Assembly: GCF_040538665.1 (NCBI RefSeq)
Contig: NZ_JBEWXT010000001.1
Coordinates: forward strand, 3,064,501-3,128,500
DNA: 64,000 nucleotides
Reading direction: 5' to 3'
DNA from: Aureibaculum sp. 2308TA14-22
Lineage (GTDB): Bacteria > Bacteroidota > Bacteroidia > Flavobacteriales > Flavobacteriaceae
A program made the position numbers and the translations under genes. Below the pieces are notes generated by a model. That model was not told the DNA's origin. It searched no databases and saw only the letters and a list, made by a program, of their open reading frames with translations. Below are positions 53,793 through 62,377 of this stretch, piece by piece. Positions within the stretch are counted from its first letter, which is position 1. Every line of letters starts with the position of its first letter.

Positions 53793-54212
53793 ATGACACC
53801 CGAAAAACAACTCAAATACGATGTTGCCTATTTAAAAATGGCAAAAGAATGGGCAAAATTATCTTACTGCAAACGCCGTCAAGTGGGTGCGTTAATCGTT
53901 AAAGGTAAAATGATAATTTCTGACGGTTATAACGGCACACCAACTGGTTTTGAAAATGTATGTGAAGATGACGAAAATTATACCAAATGGTACGTGCTAC
54001 ACGCCGAGGCCAATGCCATTTTAAAAGTAGCTTCATCAACACAAAGTTGCAAAGGTGCTACACTTTATATAACCATGTCGCCCTGCAAAGAATGTAGCAA
54101 ACTAATCCATCAATCAGGTATAAAAAGGGTGGTTTATGCCGATGCTTATAAAGATGATTCAGGATTGAAATTTTTGGAAAAAGCGGGTGTAGAATTAGTT
54201 TATATTAATTAG
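53793..54212 (+). CDS. dCMP deaminase family protein
   Basis: The 139-residue zinc enzyme has the active-site HAE (H70, E72) and PCKEC (C98, C101) set. It includes SYCKRRQVGALIVK and YNGTPTGFENVC typical of dCMP deaminase and ComEB. It would turn dCMP into dUMP for thymidylate synthesis. The S41 protease gene begins 5 bp after it, so the pair is one transcript. Confidence 0.92.
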   Translation: MTPEKQLKYDVAYLKMAKEWAKLSYCKRRQVGALIVKGKMIISDGYNGTPTGFENVCEDDENYTKWYVLHAEANAILKVASSTQSCKGATLYITMSPCKECSKLIHQSGIKRVVYADAYKDDSGLKFLEKAGVELVYIN

Positions 54213-54217
54213 AAGTA

Positions 54218-55807
54218 ATGAAAAACAACAAAATATATTATCCTCTGTTTTTAGCTATGGCAGTAGCCTTAGGTATTTTTATTGGCAGTATGTTAGATTA
54301 TCCTCAAAAAAATGCTGCGTTACTATTTAATACCAATCCTCAAGAAGCAAAAATTAAGCGATTAATAAATTATATTCAATACGATTACGTCGACAAAATA
54401 AATACCGATAGTTTATTAGACGGTACCATCAGAAATATCTTGGATAAATTAGATCCGCATTCGGTATATATTCCAGCTAGCGAACATGATGCTATTGCCG
54501 ATGAAATGAACGGAGAATTTGTAGGTGTGGGCATTCGCTTTTTTATGTATAACGATTCTTTAACCGTTACCAATGTGGTAAAAGACGGGCCAAGTGATAA
54601 AGCAGGTATTGAAGCAGGAGATAGAATTTTAATTGCCGATAATGATACTTTGTTTGGAAAACAGTTAAACAGTAGTTATATAATTAAAAAACTTAAAGGC
54701 GAACCCAAAACAAAAGTTAAGGTAAAAGTATACAGAAAATATAAAGATACTTTGTTAAATTTTACCTTAAAAAGGGGTACAATTCCGTTAGAGAGTGTAC
54801 CAAGTTATTATATGCTAACCGATACTTTGGGTTATATAAAAATAGACAAATTTGCCAATACTACTTACGATGAGTTTAAAACTGCTTTAAACACATTGCA
54901 GAAAAAAAACATGAAACGTTTGGTTTTGGATTTAAGAGGAAACCCTGGAGGGTATTTAGAAATTGCAAATCAAATTATTGACGAATTTTTGGAAGACGAT
55001 AAATTGATTGTTTTTACAAAAAACAAAGGTGGTAAAATTGAAAAAAGTTTTGCCACTTCAAAAGGCGATTTCGAGAACGGTCAAATATATGTGCTTATTG
55101 ATGAGGTTTCGGCTTCTGCCAGTGAAATTGTAGCGGGTGCCCTGCAAGATAATGACAAAGGTGTTATTGTAGGCCGTCGCTCTTTTGGAAAAGGTTTGGT
55201 ACAACAAGAAATGGAATTGGGCGATGGTTCGGCCGTAAGGTTAACCGTTTCGCGGTATTATACTCCAACCGGTAGATCTATCCAAAAACCCTATAATACA
55301 GAAAGTGGAGAAAGTTATTATAATGACAGATTAGCTAGATATCATAATGGAGAACTGACTAATGGCGATAGTATTAAGGTCGTCGATTCCTTAAAGTTTG
55401 TTACACCAAAAGGTAAAAGCGTTTACGGTGGTGGCGGTATTGTTCCAGACGTTTTTGTGAGTATAGATACCACTGCTTATTTTGGCAGGTTTCATTTTAG
55501 AGCCATTCAAGATTTTGTTTTTAATTATATGGATAATCATCGTGAAACAATGAATAAATGGGAAATTACTGACTTTAAACAAAACTTTGATAGTGATGAT
55601 GAAATTTTAAAAGAATATCTTTCTGGTTTTGATGACCAAAGTAAAATTGCCGCTCAAAGTATGCCCTACATAAAGCGTTACTTAAAAGCACTTTTTGCAA
55701 GAAATTTATATGGTGAGAACATTTTTTATCAAGTATTAAATCAAAATGATGAAATGCTAAAAAAAGTAAAGGAGCTAGAAATGCAGATAGATTATATTAA
55801 GCATTAA
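54218..55807 (+). CDS. S41 family C-terminal processing peptidase (CtpA/Prc type)
   Basis: The 529 residues start with a membrane anchor or signal (FLAMAVALGIFIGSML). A PDZ domain (about 90-172, FVGVGIRFF...GPSDKAGIEAGDRIL) and an S41 catalytic domain follow. The catalytic dyad is Ser300 in VSASASEI and Lys325 in SFGKGLVQQ, 25 residues apart as in Prc. C-terminal processing peptidases trim envelope proteins in the periplasm. It is linked to the dCMP deaminase gene and convergent with the FAD protein. Confidence 0.94.
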   Translation: MKNNKIYYPLFLAMAVALGIFIGSMLDYPQKNAALLFNTNPQEAKIKRLINYIQYDYVDKINTDSLLDGTIRNILDKLDPHSVYIPASEHDAIADEMNGEFVGVGIRFFMYNDSLTVTNVVKDGPSDKAGIEAGDRILIADNDTLFGKQLNSSYIIKKLKGEPKTKVKVKVYRKYKDTLLNFTLKRGTIPLESVPSYYMLTDTLGYIKIDKFANTTYDEFKTALNTLQKKNMKRLVLDLRGNPGGYLEIANQIIDEFLEDDKLIVFTKNKGGKIEKSFATSKGDFENGQIYVLIDEVSASASEIVAGALQDNDKGVIVGRRSFGKGLVQQEMELGDGSAVRLTVSRYYTPTGRSIQKPYNTESGESYYNDRLARYHNGELTNGDSIKVVDSLKFVTPKGKSVYGGGGIVPDVFVSIDTTAYFGRFHFRAIQDFVFNYMDNHRETMNKWEITDFKQNFDSDDEILKEYLSGFDDQSKIAAQSMPYIKRYLKALFARNLYGENIFYQVLNQNDEMLKKVKELEMQIDYIKH

Positions 55808-55838
55808 ATTTATTTTATTGTTTTATTATGATGTCAAC

Positions 55839-56450
55839 TTACTTTATCTTATCATGCACTTTGGTATTCTCTCCATTATTCCATTTAGTTAAAATATCCG
55901 TAGCTACGGATGCTCCACTACCGCAAGCAATAGCAAATTGACTTCGCCATCCTGCCAAAGTACCAGCAACGTAAATTCCATTGTCAACCAAATGATCGTT
56001 GTTTTTTAGTTGAATCCTGTTCTTTTCAGGCTTTGTTTTTTGATGAGGTTCTACAAATTGTTCTAATCCTTTTATAAAGAAAGTATTAGTATAGCCAACG
56101 GCAATTACAATTTCTTTGGCGTTGTAGACAGACTTGTTAGTATAGACAGCATAACCATTGTCTAAATGCATAACCTCAATTACTTTTTCCTTTTCAATTT
56201 GCTCAATATGTGGATATAACGCTGAGAGTTGATTTTTCCCATTTTCAAGAATATGACGACCAGTAGTACCTGCGTCTAACCCCAACACATTATTAAACAA
56301 GGCATCTTGCAGATGAGAAGCCTTTTGATGAGTTACTATTCCCACGTTTTTGTCCTTAACAAAATCCTTTTCTTTCGCTGAACCTAAAATTAATGCACAA
56401 GACATTCCCGCTGCACCACCTCCAATTATTAAAACATCAAAATTTTTCAT
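55839..56450 (-). CDS. Compact FAD-dependent oxidoreductase
   Basis: This is only 203 residues, whereas thioredoxin-reductase-like proteins have about 300. It contains the FAD loop IIGGGAAGMSCAL (8-20) and a C-terminal GIYVAGTLAGWRSQFAIACGSGASVA motif like that of TrxR-type FAD domains. It has no second Rossmann loop for NADPH and no CxxC. The frame is intact, so this is a reduced form and not a fresh deletion. It lies 4 bp from marC on the same strand. The redox partner is unknown. Confidence 0.8.
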   Translation of the reverse strand: MKNFDVLIIGGGAAGMSCALILGSAKEKDFVKDKNVGIVTHQKASHLQDALFNNVLGLDAGTTGRHILENGKNQLSALYPHIEQIEKEKVIEVMHLDNGYAVYTNKSVYNAKEIVIAVGYTNTFFIKGLEQFVEPHQKTKPEKNRIQLKNNDHLVDNGIYVAGTLAGWRSQFAIACGSGASVATDILTKWNNGENTKVHDKIK

Positions 56451-56454
56451 TTAT

Positions 56455-57033
56455 CTAATGATTAAACAAGTCTTGAATATTAGCTGCAAATAACTTTACG
56501 GCAATGGCCAGTAAAATTACACCAAATATTTTTCTAACTACGTCTATCCCTCCTTTACCCAATAAACGTTCAATTTTTTTAGATGACTTTAATACTACAT
56601 ATACAAAAACAATATTAATTACAATGGCAATAATAACACTAATTAGTTGAAATTCAGCACGTAAAGAAAGTATGGTGGTCATAGTACCCGCACCTGCAAT
56701 TAAAGGGAATGCCAATGGCACAACACTAGCGGTTTCTGGGGCATCATGTTTGTACAACTCTATACCTAATACCATTTCTAATGCTAAAAAGAAGATTACA
56801 AATGCACCCGCCACAGCAAATGAATTGACATCAACTCCTATTAGTTTTAAAATTTCTTCTCCAACAAACAGAAAAGCAATCATAAGTATAACCGCAACAA
56901 TTGATGCTTTTTCTGATTGAATATGTCCTACTTTTTGACGTAAATCTATTATTATAGGTATGCTACCCACTATATCTATAACAGCAAATAAGACCATAGT
57001 TGCCGTCAATATTTCTCTAAAATCTAACTGCAT
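56455..57033 (-). CDS. MarC family integral membrane protein
   Basis: From the ATG at 57033 there are 192 residues and about six helices. MarC signatures are LFAVIDIVGSIPIIIDLRQ at the start, VVPLAFPLIAGAGTMTTILSL in the middle and FGVILLAIAVKLF at the end. The extension to 57060 is charged and not family-like. MarC proteins have no proven transport substrate, and the old link to antibiotic resistance is not supported. Its end is 4 bp from the FAD protein start on the same strand. Confidence 0.88.
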   Translation of the reverse strand: MQLDFREILTATMVLFAVIDIVGSIPIIIDLRQKVGHIQSEKASIVAVILMIAFLFVGEEILKLIGVDVNSFAVAGAFVIFFLALEMVLGIELYKHDAPETASVVPLAFPLIAGAGTMTTILSLRAEFQLISVIIAIVINIVFVYVVLKSSKKIERLLGKGGIDVVRKIFGVILLAIAVKLFAANIQDLFNH

Positions 57034-57141
57034 TTTCTTTGTTTTTACAATTTTCGGCAAAAGTATAAATCTAAACGGATTAAACTAATAAAAAGCAAAG
57101 ATTTTTTATGTGTATTTTTGTCCTGAAAATTTAGAAGAAAA

Positions 57142-57711
57142 ATGTTTCAATTAGGTAAAACCATCGTTTCTGAAGAAATTATTGAAAACGACTTTGTTTG
57201 TAATCTTTTTGCTTGTAAAGGAACATGTTGTGTGGATGGTGAAGCCGGGGCACCACTTGAGGAAGAAGAGTTAAAAACATTGATGGATATTTATCCAAAA
57301 GTAAAATCTTATTTAACGAAAGAAGGTATTGATGCCATTGAAAATCAGGGGTTATTTATTACTGTTGACGGAGAATATGAAACGCCATTAATACCCAGTG
57401 ACGACAGTTGTGCTTTTATCAATTATGACGACAAAGGCATTGCTCAATGCGGCATCGAAGAGGCCTATAACCAAGGAGAAATTGATTTTAAAAAGCCTAT
57501 TTCTTGTCATTTGTACCCTGTTAGAGTAAGTAATTATTCAGAATTTGCAGCAGTTAATTACCATAAATGGGAAATTTGTGATGATGCTTGCACACTAGGC
57601 AAGGAGCTACAAGTTCCGGTGTACAAATTTGTAAAACAAGCATTGATTAGAAAGTTTGGAGAAGATTGGTATATGGAGTTGGAGAAAGTTGCACTAAAAA
57701 TAAAAAAGTAG
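57142..57711 (+). CDS. DUF3109 family cysteine-rich protein
   Basis: The 189-residue cytosolic protein has a conserved cysteine set: CNLFACKGTCCVDGEAGAPL near the start, then CAFINYDDKGIAQCGIEEA, PISCHLYPVRV and ICDDACTLG. These match DUF3109, a family related to YkgJ-type zinc or iron-sulfur binding proteins. A role in metal binding is likely, but the function is unknown. The gene is divergent from marC. Confidence 0.86.
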   Translation: MFQLGKTIVSEEIIENDFVCNLFACKGTCCVDGEAGAPLEEEELKTLMDIYPKVKSYLTKEGIDAIENQGLFITVDGEYETPLIPSDDSCAFINYDDKGIAQCGIEEAYNQGEIDFKKPISCHLYPVRVSNYSEFAAVNYHKWEICDDACTLGKELQVPVYKFVKQALIRKFGEDWYMELEKVALKIKK

Positions 57712-57759
57712 CTGTAATCTTTTTATCAATTTTTTAAGACCCTTACTAAGGTAAATTTA

Positions 57760-57767
57760 TATATTTG
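57760..57767 (+). promoter_or_regulatory. -7 element for the small beta-barrel gene
   Basis: TATATTTG followed by CA is an exact TAnnTTTG match 27 bp before the ATG at 57795. Confidence 0.6.
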
Positions 57768-57794
57768 CAATACAAAACAGTTAAATTTTAAACT

Positions 57795-58310
57795 ATGAAA
57801 ATTATTAAAAAATTAGTGTTTGCAATTGTTTTAATTGCTAGTGCATCTTCAATTAATGCTCAATTCGCTATTGGTGGAGGTTTAGGTTATAATGATAAAA
57901 TTAATGCTCCAGGTCTAGTTGTTAAAGCTGAATTTGAAATTATGGAAAATATTGCCATTTCACCGAGTGTATCCTATTTTTCAGGATCAGAAGCTAGGTT
58001 AGTAGATAATACTTACAAAAATAACTTATTTGCGGTGGATGTTAACGGACATTATAAAATTGAAGTGATGATGGATGAATTGGATGTTTACCCTCTAGCA
58101 GGCTTAAATTATTCTAGTTATAAGAATGGAGGATTTAGATTTGGAGATGATGGAATAAGACAAAATGAAGGAAATGCCTTAGGGCTGAATCTTGGTGGCG
58201 GAGGTAGATGGTCTTTTTCTGATAATTTAAGTGCTTTTGCCGAAGTAAAATATACGATTAGTGATTTTAGCCAAGTTGTAATTGCTGCTGGAGTCTTATT
58301 TGAGTTGTAA
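57795..58310 (+). CDS. Small outer-membrane beta-barrel protein
   Basis: The 171 residues carry a signal peptide (MKIIKKLVFAIVLIASASSINA) and about eight amphipathic strands (AIGGGLGYND, NIAISPSVSYFSG, LDVYPLAGLNYSSYKN, LGLNLGGGGRWSF and similar). It ends VIAAGVLFEL, an outer-membrane-style C-terminus. It resembles OmpW/OMP_b-brl families. The function is unknown. It has its own promoter and a strong terminator. Confidence 0.85.
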   Translation: MKIIKKLVFAIVLIASASSINAQFAIGGGLGYNDKINAPGLVVKAEFEIMENIAISPSVSYFSGSEARLVDNTYKNNLFAVDVNGHYKIEVMMDELDVYPLAGLNYSSYKNGGFRFGDDGIRQNEGNALGLNLGGGGRWSFSDNLSAFAEVKYTISDFSQVVIAAGVLFEL

Positions 58311-58332
58311 TTCAAGTAAATCAATTTTATTG

Positions 58333-58366
58333 AAAAAAGAGCCAAATAAAATTGGCTCTTTTTTTG
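58333..58366 (+). terminator. Intrinsic terminator after the beta-barrel gene
   Basis: The hairpin AGAGCCAA/TTGGCTCT with A-tract and T-tract arms (58333-58345 to about 58366) ends the short transcript. Confidence 0.88.
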
Positions 58367-58481
58367 TTTTTAAGCAGAACTTCGCAACCCTAGTAAACGT
58401 AATGGTTCACTAAATAAACCTATTTTTATTCTACTGATAACCAGTACTTTATTCTTATTTATTTTTCTAAGTAATAAACAA

Positions 58482-58521
58482 TTTTTAACGTGTTTGTTAA
58501 AAACTTCACGTGTTTTGTGAA
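58482..58521. promoter_or_regulatory. Two tandem dyads upstream of nrdBA (candidate operator)
   Basis: Dyad 1 is TTTTTAAC-GTGTTT-GTTAAAAA (58482-58503, perfect 8-bp arms). Dyad 2 is TTCAC-GTGTTTT-GTGAA (58505-58521, 5-bp arms). They share the ACGTGTTT core, and their centres are about 20.5 bp, two helical turns, apart. They lie about 105-145 bp before nrdB. Arrays like this often bind two dimers of a repressor. They do not resemble the classical NrdR box well. Confidence 0.5.
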
Positions 58522-58626
58522 TAATTATGGCTTTGATTCTTCGCCAAAAAAATCAATCTTTGTGAACTCGGTTTTATCAAAAAATCCAGCAACTATTTTT
58601 TCTAACTTTTTTAAACTAATTGTAAT

Positions 58627-59598
58627 ATGTCGCAAGTAGAGCCAATTTTACAGCCCAATGATAACAGATTCGTAATTTTCCCTATCCAACATCCAGATTT
58701 ATGGGAATGGTATAAATTACAACAAGCTAGTATTTGGACCGCTGAAGAAATTGATTTAGAAAAAGATGTTACGGATTGGAATAACAAATTAACTGACGAC
58801 GAAAAATACTTTATAAAACACGTACTAGCATTTTTCGCAGCTTCTGACGGCATTGTTAATGAAAATTTAGCAGAGAATTTTGTGTCAGAAGTACAATATA
58901 CTGAGGCGAAGTTCTTTTACGGGTTTCAGATTATGATGGAAAACATTCACTCTGAAGTATATTCTTTACTCATAGATACTTATGTAAAGGACGAAAAGGA
59001 AAAAGACCAGCTATTTAGAGCCATTGAGGTTTTTCCTGCTATTAGAGACAAAGCACAATGGGCATTAAAATGGATTGATAGCCCTAGTTTTGCAGAACGT
59101 CTGATTGCTTTTGCTGCCGTTGAAGGTATTTTCTTTTCTGGAAGTTTCTGCTCTATATTTTGGCTAAAGAAAAGAGGCCTTTTACCTGGACTTACATTCT
59201 CAAATGAGTTAATTTCTAGAGACGAAGGCATGCACTGCGATTTTGCCGTGCACCTACATAACAATCACATGGTAAATAAGGTGCCGAAGGCTCGAATTAC
59301 AGAAATACTTTGTGATGCCCTTGATATAGAAAGAAGTTTTATAACAGAATCGCTTCCTGTCAGTCTTATTGGCATGAATGCCAAATTAATGACTGAATAC
59401 TTAGAGTTTGTAACTGACAGGCTTTTAGTAGAATTTGGCTGCGAAAAAGTATATAATTCAGCCAACCCTTTCGACTTTATGGAAATGATTTCTTTAGAAG
59501 GTAAAACTAATTTCTTTGAGAAAAAAGTTTCTGAATACCAAAAAGCTGGTGTAAAATCTGGTGGGACAGGTAGCATTAGTTTTGATGCTGATTTTTAA
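58627..59598 (+). CDS. nrdB: Class Ia ribonucleotide reductase beta subunit
   Basis: The 323-residue diiron protein has D74 (FFAASDGIV) and E105, H108 and radical Tyr112 in [11 protein letters not shown] (ExxHxxxY). Later ligands are E in [10 protein letters not shown] and E/H in [10 protein letters not shown]. It stores the tyrosyl radical used by NrdA. The radical tyrosine is intact, so this is a Tyr-radical Ia-type R2 and not a phenylalanine (Ic) variant. It precedes nrdA by 45 bp. Confidence 0.96.
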   Translation: MSQVEPILQPNDNRFVIFPIQHPDLWEWYKLQQASIWTAEEIDLEKDVTDWNNKLTDDEKYFIKHVLAFFAASDGIVNENLAENFVSEVQYTEAKFFYGFQIMMENIHSEVYSLLIDTYVKDEKEKDQLFRAIEVFPAIRDKAQWALKWIDSPSFAERLIAFAAVEGIFFSGSFCSIFWLKKRGLLPGLTFSNELISRDEGMHCDFAVHLHNNHMVNKVPKARITEILCDALDIERSFITESLPVSLIGMNAKLMTEYLEFVTDRLLVEFGCEKVYNSANPFDFMEMISLEGKTNFFEKKVSEYQKAGVKSGGTGSISFDADF

Positions 59599-59643
59599 AA
59601 TACCCTAACTAAACTTTAATAACTTTAATAACCAACAATAACT

Positions 59644-62106
59644 ATGTATGTACTAAAAAGAGACGGAAAGAGAGAGCCAGTAATGTTTGACAAAATTACC
59701 TCTAGGGTAAGAAAAATGTGTTACGGATTAAACAAACTGGTCGATCCTGTAAAAGTTGCCATGCGTGTTATTGAAGGGCTTTACGATGGTGTTTCAACTT
59801 CTGAATTGGATAGTTTAGCTGCTGAGATTGCCGCTACTATGACCGTTCAACATCCTGATTATGCTAAATTAGCTGCTAGGATTGCCGTTTCTAACTTACA
59901 TAAAAACACCAAAAAATCATTCTCAGATACAATGACGGACTTGTACCAATACGTAAATCCACGTACTGGTAAAAAAGGACCAATGATTGCTGATGATGTT
60001 TATAAAATTATTCAAAAGAATGCTGAAAAATTAGATTCTACCATAATTTATAATCGTGATTTTAATTATGACTTTTTTGGCTTTAAAACTTTAGAACGAT
60101 CATATTTATTAAGAATAAACGGAAACATAGTTGAGCGTCCTCAACATATGTTAATGCGTGTGTCTATCGGTATTCATTTAGATGATATTGATGCGGCAAT
60201 TGAGACATATGAGTTAATGAGTAAAAAATATTTTACTCATGCCACTCCTACTTTGTTTAATGCAGGTACACCAAAACCACAAATGTCATCTTGTTTTTTA
60301 TTGCAAATGCAAGAAGATAGTATAGATGGTATTTACGATACGCTAAAACAAACCGCAAGAATTTCTCAATCTGCTGGCGGTATTGGCTTGTCTTTGCATA
60401 ATATTAGGGCTACAGGTTCATACATTAGAGGTACTAATGGTACTTCAAACGGTATTGTACCTATGTTACGTGTTTTTAACGATACTGCACGTTATGTAGA
60501 TCAAGGTGGTGGTAAACGTAAAGGTTCTTTTGCTATGTATTTAGAGCCTTGGCATGCTGATATTTTCGACTTTTTAGATTTAAAAAAGAATCACGGTAAA
60601 GAAGAAATGCGTGCTCGCGATTTATTTTATGCCATGTGGATTCCTGATTTATTTATGAAACGCGTACAAGAAGACGGTGAATGGACGTTGATGTGCCCTA
60701 ACGAGTGTCCGCATTTATTTGATACCTATGGTGACGAATTTGAAAAATTATATGAAGGTTATGAAAAAGTAGGAAAAGGAAGAAAAACCATCCAAGCTCG
60801 TGAGTTATGGGAGAAAATATTAGAATCTCAAATTGAAACGGGTACACCTTACATGTTGTATAAAGATTCGGTAAACAGAAAATCGAATCAGAAGAATTTA
60901 GGTACAATCCGTTCTTCAAATTTATGTACCGAAATTATGGAATATACGGCAAAAGACGAAGTTGCTGTATGTAATCTGGCTTCTATTGCAATGCCTATGT
61001 TTATTAGTGAAGATGCTGAAGGTAAAAAATATTTTAACCATAAAAAGTTGTTTGACGTTACAAAAAAAGCAACTCGTAATTTAGACACGGTAATTGATAG
61101 AAATTATTATCCTGTAAAAGAAGCTGAAAATTCTAATTTCCGTCATAGACCAATTGGGTTAGGTATTCAAGGACTAGCAGACGCATTTATTATGTTACGT
61201 TTACCGTTTACCTCTGACGAAGCCAAAAAACTAAATCAAGATATTTTTGAAACACTTTATTTTGCTGCAGTAACCTCGTCTATGGAAATTGCTAAAGCAA
61301 AAGGAGCCTATTCTACATTTAAAGGTTCTCCAATGTCAGAAGGCGAATTCCAATTTAATATGTGGAATGTTTCTGAAGATGATCTTAGTGGAAATTGGGA
61401 CTGGAAAAAATTGCGTAAAAATGTAATGAAACATGGTGTGCGTAATTCGTTATTAGTTGCACCAATGCCAACAGCATCTACTTCTCAGATTTTAGGAAAC
61501 AACGAAGCTTTTGAGCCTTATACTTCAAATATTTATACTCGAAGAGTACTTTCGGGAGAGTTTATTGTGGTTAACAAGCATTTGTTAGAAGATTTAGTAG
61601 AGCTTAATCTTTGGGACAATACAATGAAAGAAAGTATTATGCGTGCAAATGGTTCTATTCAACATATCGAGGAAATTCCACAAGAATTAAAAGACTTGTA
61701 TAAAACAGTTTGGGAATTGAGCATGAAAGATATCATAGATATGGCTCGTCAAAGAGGATATTTTATCGATCAATCTCAGTCGTTGAACTTATTCTTAAAA
61801 GATCCTGATTATGGTAAACTGACTTCAATGCATTATTACGCTTGGAAATCTGGCTTAAAAACTGGTATGTATTATCTAAGAACTAAATCAGCAGTAAATG
61901 CTACTCAATTTACCTTAACTAACACAAAGAAAGAAGAAATTAAGAAGCCAGAAGCTGTGGCACTTGAAACACAAGTGAATGTTGAAAAATCTTCAACTCC
62001 CGTAATTTCAGATGATACTTCAATGACACCAGAAGAGTATAAAGCAATGATTGCCTTGGCTAAAGAAAGTCAAGGTGATGATGATTGTTTAATGTGTGGA
62101 TCTTAG
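59644..62106 (+). CDS. nrdA: Class Ia ribonucleotide reductase alpha subunit
   Basis: NrdA reduces ribonucleoside diphosphates. The 820 residues have an N-terminal ATP-cone (about 1-95, dATP feedback), the catalytic barrel with C217 (MSSCFLL), N426-C428-E430 (SSNLCTEIM) and C443 (AVCNLASIA), and a flexible tail ending DDCLMCGS. The CxxC in the tail re-reduces the active site. The order nrdB-nrdA is usual in Bacteroidota. A terminator follows at 62141. Confidence 0.97.
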   Translation: MYVLKRDGKREPVMFDKITSRVRKMCYGLNKLVDPVKVAMRVIEGLYDGVSTSELDSLAAEIAATMTVQHPDYAKLAARIAVSNLHKNTKKSFSDTMTDLYQYVNPRTGKKGPMIADDVYKIIQKNAEKLDSTIIYNRDFNYDFFGFKTLERSYLLRINGNIVERPQHMLMRVSIGIHLDDIDAAIETYELMSKKYFTHATPTLFNAGTPKPQMSSCFLLQMQEDSIDGIYDTLKQTARISQSAGGIGLSLHNIRATGSYIRGTNGTSNGIVPMLRVFNDTARYVDQGGGKRKGSFAMYLEPWHADIFDFLDLKKNHGKEEMRARDLFYAMWIPDLFMKRVQEDGEWTLMCPNECPHLFDTYGDEFEKLYEGYEKVGKGRKTIQARELWEKILESQIETGTPYMLYKDSVNRKSNQKNLGTIRSSNLCTEIMEYTAKDEVAVCNLASIAMPMFISEDAEGKKYFNHKKLFDVTKKATRNLDTVIDRNYYPVKEAENSNFRHRPIGLGIQGLADAFIMLRLPFTSDEAKKLNQDIFETLYFAAVTSSMEIAKAKGAYSTFKGSPMSEGEFQFNMWNVSEDDLSGNWDWKKLRKNVMKHGVRNSLLVAPMPTASTSQILGNNEAFEPYTSNIYTRRVLSGEFIVVNKHLLEDLVELNLWDNTMKESIMRANGSIQHIEEIPQELKDLYKTVWELSMKDIIDMARQRGYFIDQSQSLNLFLKDPDYGKLTSMHYYAWKSGLKTGMYYLRTKSAVNATQFTLTNTKKEEIKKPEAVALETQVNVEKSSTPVISDDTSMTPEEYKAMIALAKESQGDDDCLMCGS

Positions 62107-62140
62107 TTTAGATTCAAAAAAAATTAGTTCTGTTTAATTT

Positions 62141-62178
62141 AAAAAATCTCGAAGCTAAATTGGTTTCGAGATTTTTTA
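62141..62178 (+). terminator. Intrinsic terminator after nrdA
   Basis: A 13-bp stem AAAAAATCTCGAA/TTCGAGATTTTTT with an AT-rich loop and a T run on the plus strand. It closes nrdBA. Confidence 0.87.
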
Positions 62179-62316
62179 TTTTTCAAAACAATAAATATTA
62201 CTCTTCATTTTAATTCTGAACATTGTTTGAAATATAATAGATTGAAGTATTAAACTATATAAATTTTGGGATAGTTTCTAAATTCTAAATAGAATTAATA
62301 ATCTTAATTATTTATA

Positions 62317-62377
62317 TTTACATTCAGTTAACGTTAATTTTACATTAAATTAACATTGTAATAACTGAACTATAACA
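62317..62377 (+). promoter_or_regulatory. Pho-box-like array of hexamers at 11-bp period
   Basis: Hexamers TTTACA (62317), TTAACG (62328), TTTACA (62339), TTAACA (62350), ATAACT (62361) and ATAACA (62372) start every 11 bp without a break. TTWACA every 11 bp is the architecture of PhoP/PhoB binding sites (for example B. subtilis TTAACA with 5-bp spacers). They run right up to the Na/Pi cotransporter ATG. TATATTTA at 62313-62320 is a near -7 box overlapping the first unit. Binding by a PhoB homologue is inference. Confidence 0.6.

Noticed and set aside
53793-54212. Deaminase as a phage-defence dCTP deaminase
   Set aside because: Motifs and length are those of metabolic dCMP deaminase, and it is coupled to an S41 protease.
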